Assembly: GCA_018334595.1 (NCBI GenBank)
Contig: JAGXLQ010000038.1
Location: 1-9,632 of the forward strand
Source of the DNA: Candidatus Bipolaricaulota bacterium
GTDB taxonomy: Bacteria > Bipolaricaulota > Bipolaricaulia > M55B111
DNA length: 9,632 nucleotides
Direction of reading: 5' to 3'
Shown: one piece after another, positions 5,771 through 9,632 of the stretch
Layout: every line of letters starts with the position of its first letter
Position numbering within the stretch: the stretch's first letter is position 1
The notes under the pieces: generated by a model
The model's input: the letters and a program-made list of their open reading frames with translations, nothing else
Database searches by the model: none
Told to the model about the DNA's origin: nothing
Position numbers and translations under genes: made by a program

Positions 5771-6655
5771 CTGTCAAAAACTTGGACAGTAAAAGATCTT
5801 TTAGACTGGACCAGGAACTATTTTATGGGGGCAGGGATAGAAAAATCCCGACTGGAGGCGGAGGAACTTCTAGCTCATACGCTAGAAGTGGACAGATTAA
5901 ATCTCTATCTAGACCCCGATAGGCCCCTGACGAAAGCAGAACTGGACAGGTACCGCCCGCTGATAAAGAAGAGAAAGTCGGGCGAACCGCTACAGTATAT
6001 CACGGGCAAGACCTCGTTCATGGGAGTCAGCCTAAAGATAGATGACCGCGCCCTCATTCCCAGACCTGAAACGGAGGAGATGACCGAAGAGATACTCGCC
6101 AGGTTCCGCCATCGGAGTGGACTCAGGGTCCTAGATTTAGGTACGGGTTCCGGGGTAATCGCGATCGCACTCGCCAGGTTCCTCGTTAACCCTCGGATCA
6201 CCGCGGTGGACAATAGCGAGTCCGCCCTCGAGCTTGCGGAGGAAAACGTAGCTGAGAACGAGGTGTCTGACGCCGTGGAGTTTCGCCAGTCGGACTGGTT
6301 TTCAAAGGTAGACGAAAAATATGACATAATCGTTTCGAACCCTCCCTACGTAGCGACTCAAGAGATAGAAGAATTGAGCCCGGATATCAAGGAGCACGAA
6401 CCACTGGAGGCTCTTGACGGCGGCAGCGACGGTATGAAAGAAATTCGGAGGATCCTTGGGGAGGTCTCTGGATATCTGACGGAGGATGGTGCATTTTTCC
6501 TGGAAATTAGTTATAACCAAGGGGAGAGGGTTAAGGGCTTGATTTCCGAGGGTAACTTCGCTCGGGTCGAACTAATCAAGGACACCGGGGACAAGGACAG
6601 AATCTTATTCGGAAAAAGAAGGGTTAAAGATGTCAAAAATGGTTCAAGTAGCTGA
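5771..6655 (+). CDS. prmC: Peptide chain release factor N5-glutamine methyltransferase (PrmC/HemK)
   Basis: PrmC uses S-adenosylmethionine to methylate the glutamine of the GGQ motif in release factors 1 and 2, which speeds peptide release at stop codons. Numbering from CTG 5771 (294 residues): an N-terminal helical domain with TWTVKDLLDW at 4-13 and SRLEAE near 26-31; LQYITG 74-79; PRPETE 97-102; the SAM-binding loop DLGTGSG 122-128; catalytic NPPY 190-193; and EPLEALDGG 210-218. All active-site elements are present. The first ATG (5825) would delete about 18 residues of the N-terminal helix that family members normally have. Upstream in frame there is no ATG, GTG or TTG before the stop at 5744, so CTG 5771 or ATT 5768 after GAGGGA is the best start. 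The gene overlaps the ftsE-like gene by 26 bp. The product is certain; the start is inferred. Confidence 0.92.
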   Translation: MSKTWTVKDLLDWTRNYFMGAGIEKSRLEAEELLAHTLEVDRLNLYLDPDRPLTKAELDRYRPLIKKRKSGEPLQYITGKTSFMGVSLKIDDRALIPRPETEEMTEEILARFRHRSGLRVLDLGTGSGVIAIALARFLVNPRITAVDNSESALELAEENVAENEVSDAVEFRQSDWFSKVDEKYDIIVSNPPYVATQEIEELSPDIKEHEPLEALDGGSDGMKEIRRILGEVSGYLTEDGAFFLEISYNQGERVKGLISEGNFARVELIKDTGDKDRILFGKRRVKDVKNGSSS

Positions 6656-7271
6656 GCTATCGATTTGCAATTCGGAAGACGAATTGATATTTGAGAACCT
6701 CAGCTTTAACGTTGAAGGTGGAGAGATAACCCAGTTAAGGGGATTAACTGAGATCCAGTACGACGTCCTCTTTAGAATCTTGATCGGTGGACTAGACCCC
6801 GATTCTGGCCAGATAGTGGTTGCCGGTAGAAATATCGTCAGGCTAGACGAGAAGAAGAGAAAGGAGATGTTGAGAAAGGAGGTAAGTTTCGTTCCTCACG
6901 ACTTCATCCTGCCCAAGGAAAAGACCGTTCGGGAGGCACTCTTTTTCAAATTGGGGGTTACTGGAGACACCTTCGAAGTGGACGAGAGGATAGAGGAGAC
7001 TTTGCGATATTATCAACTCGGAAGTGCCCAGGGGTCTATCCCCGAAGGGATGACGGCGGGAGAGAAGACCAGGGCAGTCTTCGCTCTGGCGACAATTAAC
7101 TCTCCCCGTCTCTTGATCTGTCGTAACCCGTTTGCCGGCCTCGGCCGCGGAGAGGAGGAGGAGATGCTGGAGTTGCTCTCAAACGTCGTCGAAACAAGCG
7201 GCATGACGGTATTTTTGCTGTCAAGTACTCTGCAGTCCGACCTCGAGCAAGTAAAGACAATAGAAGTATAA
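6630..7271 (+). CDS. FtsE-like ABC pseudo-ATPase lacking all catalytic motifs
   Basis: FtsE is the cytoplasmic ATPase that, with membrane partner FtsX, activates cell-wall hydrolases during division. This 213-residue protein lines up with E. coli FtsE with no gap from about residue 26 to 110 (GEITQLRG, then LIGGLDPDSGQI, then HDFILPKEKTVREAL) and again around 136-200. Every functional motif has changed. The Walker A region (37-46) has no Gly-rich loop and Tyr44 replaces the lysine. The Q-loop Gln is His90. The signature is MTAGE (141-145). The Walker B Asp-Glu pair is Arg165-Asn166. The D-loop Asp is Gly172 and the switch His is Ser199. The protein also ends some 15 residues early. There is no stop or frameshift, and start and ribosome binding site are normal (AAGGG, ATG 6630). 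It overlaps prmC by 26 bp and precedes ftsX by 23 bp. I infer a structural, non-hydrolysing partner of FtsX. Confidence 0.82.
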   Translation: MSKMVQVAELSICNSEDELIFENLSFNVEGGEITQLRGLTEIQYDVLFRILIGGLDPDSGQIVVAGRNIVRLDEKKRKEMLRKEVSFVPHDFILPKEKTVREALFFKLGVTGDTFEVDERIEETLRYYQLGSAQGSIPEGMTAGEKTRAVFALATINSPRLLICRNPFAGLGRGEEEEMLELLSNVVETSGMTVFLLSSTLQSDLEQVKTIEV

Positions 7272-7294
7272 ACTGAAGTTAAGAGAGATAACTT

Positions 7295-8179
7295 ATGCAA
7301 GCGAGCTTATATTTAATCAAGGAGTTCAAACGGCTTCTTACCCGCAACAGTTTGATCAAGACGCTCGGGGCAGTGCTCTTTATCCTTGGGTTCATCGCCC
7401 TTATCTACGTATTGCTAATTCCCAAACAACAACCGCTAAGCGTAAAGCCGGACATGGAAAGGTTCCCGCAGGGTTTTGCCACGGTTGCCCAGATAGAAGA
7501 AAACCTCTCCAGCAACGAGATAAACGAACTCTACCTATCTCTAAGACGGTTAAACTCCGTGGACGGGATATTCCTCGTCCTCTCGGCGGAAATCGAAGAA
7601 GGCTTGCTCAAACTGCCGTCCGAACTGTCGGACAACTCCGACGTATTTCTAATAAAGACGCCTGACAGGGAGGGCTTACTCACCGATCTGCGCCAGGAGC
7701 CTGAGATTACCATGGTCAGCTCCCTTTCGGCCAGAAATCTAAACACGGAAAGCGGAAGCAAGCTACCGATCTGGTTGAAGATAAGCCTGCTAGTCATTGC
7801 CGTCGGGCTGGTGGGCCTGGTTTTCTTCCTTATCAAGTCCACCACAAAGGACGTCCTCGAGTCCTGGGAGGGAGAGATACAGATTATGAGGTATTCAGGC
7901 CTGTCACGAGGTTCGGTCAAGTTCCCGATCATGTTATTCGGGACTCTAGTGGGACTGGTTGGATCTATCCTTAGCTTGATTCTTCTCTTTGCCCTGTCAC
8001 AGTGGGCAAGCAGCGGAATATGGCTCAGCAATCACCTCGCCAGCCTTCAAAGCGACACGCATCTATTGATATTGATAGTCTGGTCGGTCCTTCTCGGTGT
8101 CGTAGTCGGCTTCCTGTCCTCGTTGTTCAGCCTGCGGGAGGTCGATGCGAGATGGGAATCCAACTCTTCAGCGGTGTAA
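7295..8179 (+). CDS. ftsX: FtsX-like cell division membrane protein
   Basis: FtsX is a type VII ABC-family membrane protein that relays a signal from FtsE to peptidoglycan hydrolases or their activators outside the membrane. The 294 residues show the FtsX plan: a cytoplasmic N-terminus, TM1 about 22-42, an extracytoplasmic domain about 43-158, TM2 about 160-181, a cytoplasmic connector, TM3 about 212-235, a short loop and TM4 about 256-280. The connector and TM3 carry the family block EIQIMRYSGLS (194-204) followed by FPIMLFGTLVGLVGS. The C-terminus is short and acidic. Start ATG 7295 has only a weak GAGA-type ribosome binding site, 23 bp after the ftsE-like stop. Sequence identity to FtsX is low outside the connector, so a MacB-like relative is the main alternative; size, topology and position after an FtsE homologue favour FtsX. 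Confidence 0.82.
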   Translation: MQASLYLIKEFKRLLTRNSLIKTLGAVLFILGFIALIYVLLIPKQQPLSVKPDMERFPQGFATVAQIEENLSSNEINELYLSLRRLNSVDGIFLVLSAEIEEGLLKLPSELSDNSDVFLIKTPDREGLLTDLRQEPEITMVSSLSARNLNTESGSKLPIWLKISLLVIAVGLVGLVFFLIKSTTKDVLESWEGEIQIMRYSGLSRGSVKFPIMLFGTLVGLVGSILSLILLFALSQWASSGIWLSNHLASLQSDTHLLILIVWSVLLGVVVGFLSSLFSLREVDARWESNSSAV

Positions 8180-8201
8180 ACCCGCGCTCCAGCGAATAGA
8201 A

Positions 8202-8226
8202 AATGGGGAGGAAAACCCTCCCCATT
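8202..8226 (-). terminator. Intrinsic terminator of rpsD-rpoA-rplQ operon (possibly bidirectional)
   Basis: A perfect 10-bp stem (AATGGGGAGG with CCTCCCCATT, five-base loop) lies between the converging ftsX and rplQ genes. On the minus strand it is followed by the T-rich run TTCTATT after the T-T end of the stem, so it fits a terminator about 50 bases past the rplQ stop. On the plus strand, 22 bases after the ftsX stop, the hairpin is followed by GATAAG with no T tract, so it would terminate ftsX transcripts poorly or only protect their 3' end. Confidence 0.8.
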
Positions 8227-8278
8227 GATAAGTTCACTCTCAGTATGCTAAGTTACTACCCGGTCTGGGTTCAGGACC

Positions 8279-8626
8279 CTAGACGAAAGTTAGCCTCGCC
8301 ATTTCGGCACCATCTCCGCGCCGTGGAGGCAGTCGTAGGACTCTCGTGTATCCACCGTCTCTATCACCGTATTCTTCAGCGATATCCTCAAAGAGTTCGG
8401 TAACTATTTCCTTATCGTTGAGAAACCTGAACGCCTGCCGCCTGGCGTGCTGGTCACCGCGCTTGGCAAGCGTAACCATCTTGTCGGCATATCTCTGCGT
8501 TTCCTTAGCCCTTGTGACCGTAGTATCCACCTTGCCGTTCCTAATCAAGCCCTTGATCATGTTAGAGATAATCTGTCGTTGACGGGTCGACTTAGCGAAT
8601 TTCAAACCCTTGGTCTTATGATCCAT
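8279..8626 (-). CDS. rplQ: 50S ribosomal protein L17
   Basis: L17 is a core protein of the large ribosomal subunit, near the peptide exit. The 115-residue product matches the family from end to end: an N-terminal basic segment (RQRQIISNMIKGLIRNGKVDTT), TRAKETQRYADKMVTLAKRG in the middle, ARRQAFRFL, and the C-terminal GGYTRVLRLPPRRGD. The Arg after MDHKTKGLKFAKST aligns with the usual HR position. The ATG at 8626 follows a full AAGGAGG with a nine-base spacer and overlaps the rpoA stop by 11 bp, as expected for tight coupling in the alpha operon. Confidence 0.97.
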   Translation of the reverse strand: MDHKTKGLKFAKSTRQRQIISNMIKGLIRNGKVDTTVTRAKETQRYADKMVTLAKRGDQHARRQAFRFLNDKEIVTELFEDIAEEYGDRDGGYTRVLRLPPRRGDGAEMARLTFV

Positions 8627-9575
8627 TGTTGCTTTCCTCCTTATCTACCAACGAGTACCCAAGTTCATTTAACTTGCTTTCAACCTTCTGTAACGTCTTA
8701 TCACCAAAACCATGTATATCGAGGAGATCATCTGCGGCCTGGTCAAGTAAATCCTCAAGCACCTCTACCCCTTTCTCCTGGAGCAGGTTACATGCCCTCT
8801 GATTGAAGCCGAGGTCTTCGAGCCTTTCATCGAATTCCTCCGGCACTTCCTCTTCAACTTCCTGAAGCGTGCCCAGATCACCGAACGGGAGCTCGGGTAA
8901 CTTGGAGAAGAGTTCGTAGCGCCGGGCGAGAATCCTCGACGCCCGCCCCACGGCCTCCTCGGGCCTTATCCCTCCATCCGTCTCCAGGTCCAGAGTCAGC
9001 CTGTCACAGTCATCTCTTCCCCCGGCACGTACGTTGTCCACCGTGAAGTTAACCTGTTTTACCGGAGAAAAGTCGGAGTCGATCGGAATTATCGCAAGGG
9101 GGGCGTCCTCTATCTTGTTCTCGTCCGCAGACTTATATCCCATACCGGCTTCCACGTCCATTTCCACGTCCAGAGAGCCTCCATCGGCCAGGTGGGCAAT
9201 CTCGTGTTCGGGATTTACTAACTCTATCCCCGACTCGACCTGAAGGTCCTTTGCCTTCACTTCACCTTCTCCCGAGGCCTCTAGATACATCTTCAGGGTT
9301 TCTTCCCTGGTCATACGCAGAGCCAGCCCCTTGATGTTCATGATTATTTCGATGACGTCCTCTCTTACTCCCTCTATGGTATCGTACTCGTGATATTTCC
9401 CACTAAATCTGACCCTGGTTACCGCAGCGCCGGGTATCGATGACATCAATACCCGCCGGAGAGAATTCCCCAATGTGGTTCCCATACCTCGCTCTAATGG
9501 GCTTATTACGAGCTTACCGTGAGTATGATCTAATTCCTCAAAATGCACGTCTTCTGGCTCAATATATTCTAACAT
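8616..9575 (-). CDS. rpoA: DNA-directed RNA polymerase subunit alpha
   Basis: Alpha dimerises to seed RNA polymerase assembly and contacts promoters and activators through its C-terminal domain. The product has 319 residues. The N-terminal domain (about 1-230) shows ISPLERGMGTTLGNSLRRVLMSSIPGAA (24-51, the dimerisation and beta-contact region) and later SPVKQVNFTVDNVR (170-183). The C-terminal domain (about 247-310) aligns without gaps to E. coli and keeps Arg260, Asn263 and Lys293, equivalents of the DNA-binding Arg265, Asn268 and Lys298; the Ser299 position is Thr294. The linker is rich in Glu. A TTG at 9620 would extend the N-terminus by 15 residues, but that stretch runs over the end of rpsD. 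ATG 9575 follows GGAGG by four bases and starts with the normal family sequence, so I use it. Overlaps rplQ by 11 bp. Confidence 0.97.
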   Translation of the reverse strand: MLEYIEPEDVHFEELDHTHGKLVISPLERGMGTTLGNSLRRVLMSSIPGAAVTRVRFSGKYHEYDTIEGVREDVIEIIMNIKGLALRMTREETLKMYLEASGEGEVKAKDLQVESGIELVNPEHEIAHLADGGSLDVEMDVEAGMGYKSADENKIEDAPLAIIPIDSDFSPVKQVNFTVDNVRAGGRDDCDRLTLDLETDGGIRPEEAVGRASRILARRYELFSKLPELPFGDLGTLQEVEEEVPEEFDERLEDLGFNQRACNLLQEKGVEVLEDLLDQAADDLLDIHGFGDKTLQKVESKLNELGYSLVDKEESNNGS

Positions 9576-9597
9576 TAGCCCTCCGCTACGTGATTTT

Positions 9598-9632
9598 TTA
9601 CCGTGAGTAGAACTCAACAATTCTATTTACTT
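9598..9632 (-). CDS. rpsD: 30S ribosomal protein S4, last ten codons (5' part outside window)
   Basis: The minus strand from the window edge reads V-N-R-I-V-E-F-Y-S-R then TAA at 9598-9600. S4 proteins characteristically end in (I/V)(V/I)E(F/Y)YSR, and rpsD normally lies directly before rpoA. The stop is 22 bp before the rpoA ATG. S4 is a primary 16S rRNA-binding protein of the small subunit and in some bacteria represses this operon; nothing in the visible part shows that. Only the tail is seen, but the motif and position make the call good. Confidence 0.88.
   Translation of the reverse strand, partial: VNRIVEFYSR

Noticed and set aside
5905..6327. 140-codon open frame on the minus strand inside prmC.
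   Set aside because: It is the antisense of a clearly conserved methyltransferase gene, is Ser/Arg-rich as expected of a shadow frame, and matches no family I know.
6630..7271. The ftsE-like gene as a decaying pseudogene or sequencing artefact.
   Set aside because: There is no stop or frameshift, spacing between motifs is preserved, hydrophobic core positions are kept and no intact motif appears in another frame. Multiple independent substitutions are not a sequencing-error pattern.
8203..8403. Open frame on the plus strand across the terminator and the end of rplQ.
   Set aside because: It begins inside the terminator stem, has no ribosome binding site and runs antisense to rplQ.
8700..8850. 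Apparent loss of the DNA-binding arginine in the RpoA C-terminal domain.
   Set aside because: A first alignment was off by one; aligned without gaps to the E. coli domain, Arg260, Asn263 and Lys293 match Arg265, Asn268 and Lys298. The domain is ordinary.
9576..9620. N-terminal extension of RpoA from TTG 9620.
   Set aside because: The extension overlaps the rpsD tail in another frame, while ATG 9575 has GGAGG upstream and begins with the usual alpha-subunit sequence.
1..9632. CRISPR arrays, insertion sequences, prophage or tRNA genes.
   Set aside because: I see no regular direct repeats, transposase or integrase genes, or cloverleaf-like sequences in the window; gene content is housekeeping throughout.

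Overview
The window is a gene-dense bacterial chromosome segment of housekeeping genes. It has bacterial-type RNA polymerase alpha, ribosomal proteins S4 and L17, SecG, the MEP-pathway enzyme IspD, PrmC and FtsEX, and no phage or transposon genes. Base composition looks balanced, AGG/AGA arginine and ATA isoleucine codons are frequent, and many genes start from GGAG-type ribosome binding sites. This points to a non-enteric, probably uncultured or deep-branching bacterium. I cannot fix the phylum by eye.

Layout. (1) Positions 1-861 (+): the 3' part of a ComEC/Rec2 DNA-uptake channel gene, ending without a C-terminal metallo-beta-lactamase domain. (2) Positions 5516-884 (-): a compact run of seven genes with short gaps or overlaps, read right to left: short TolB-like lipoprotein, ispD, secG, oppD-like, oppF-like, rdgB/HAM1 nucleotide pyrophosphatase, fxsA. 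It converges on comEC. (3) Positions 5517-5770: a divergent regulatory region with one promoter candidate on each strand and a 16-bp imperfect palindrome between them. (4) Positions 5771-8179 (+): prmC, an ftsE-like gene and ftsX, closely packed. (5) Positions 9632-8279 (-): the end of rpsD, then rpoA and rplQ, the classic end of the alpha operon. A strong stem-loop at 8202-8226 separates it from ftsX.

Two points stand out. First, the FtsE-like protein aligns without gaps to FtsE over most of its length and sits directly before ftsX, yet it has lost every nucleotide-binding and hydrolysis motif: Walker A Lys to Tyr, Q-loop Gln to His, LSGGE to MTAGE, Walker B Asp-Glu to Arg-Asn, D-loop Asp to Gly, H-loop His to Ser. 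With no frameshift or stop, it reads as a maintained pseudo-ATPase paired with FtsX. Second, the conserved N-terminal helix of PrmC is encoded upstream of the first ATG, in a stretch with no ATG, GTG or TTG. Translation therefore probably starts at CTG (5771) or ATT (5768), just after a good ribosome binding site.

Together the genes cover translation (S4, L17, release-factor methylation), transcription (RpoA), secretion (SecG), peptide-uptake ATPases, isoprenoid synthesis, nucleotide-pool cleaning and division or cell-wall hydrolase control (FtsEX).
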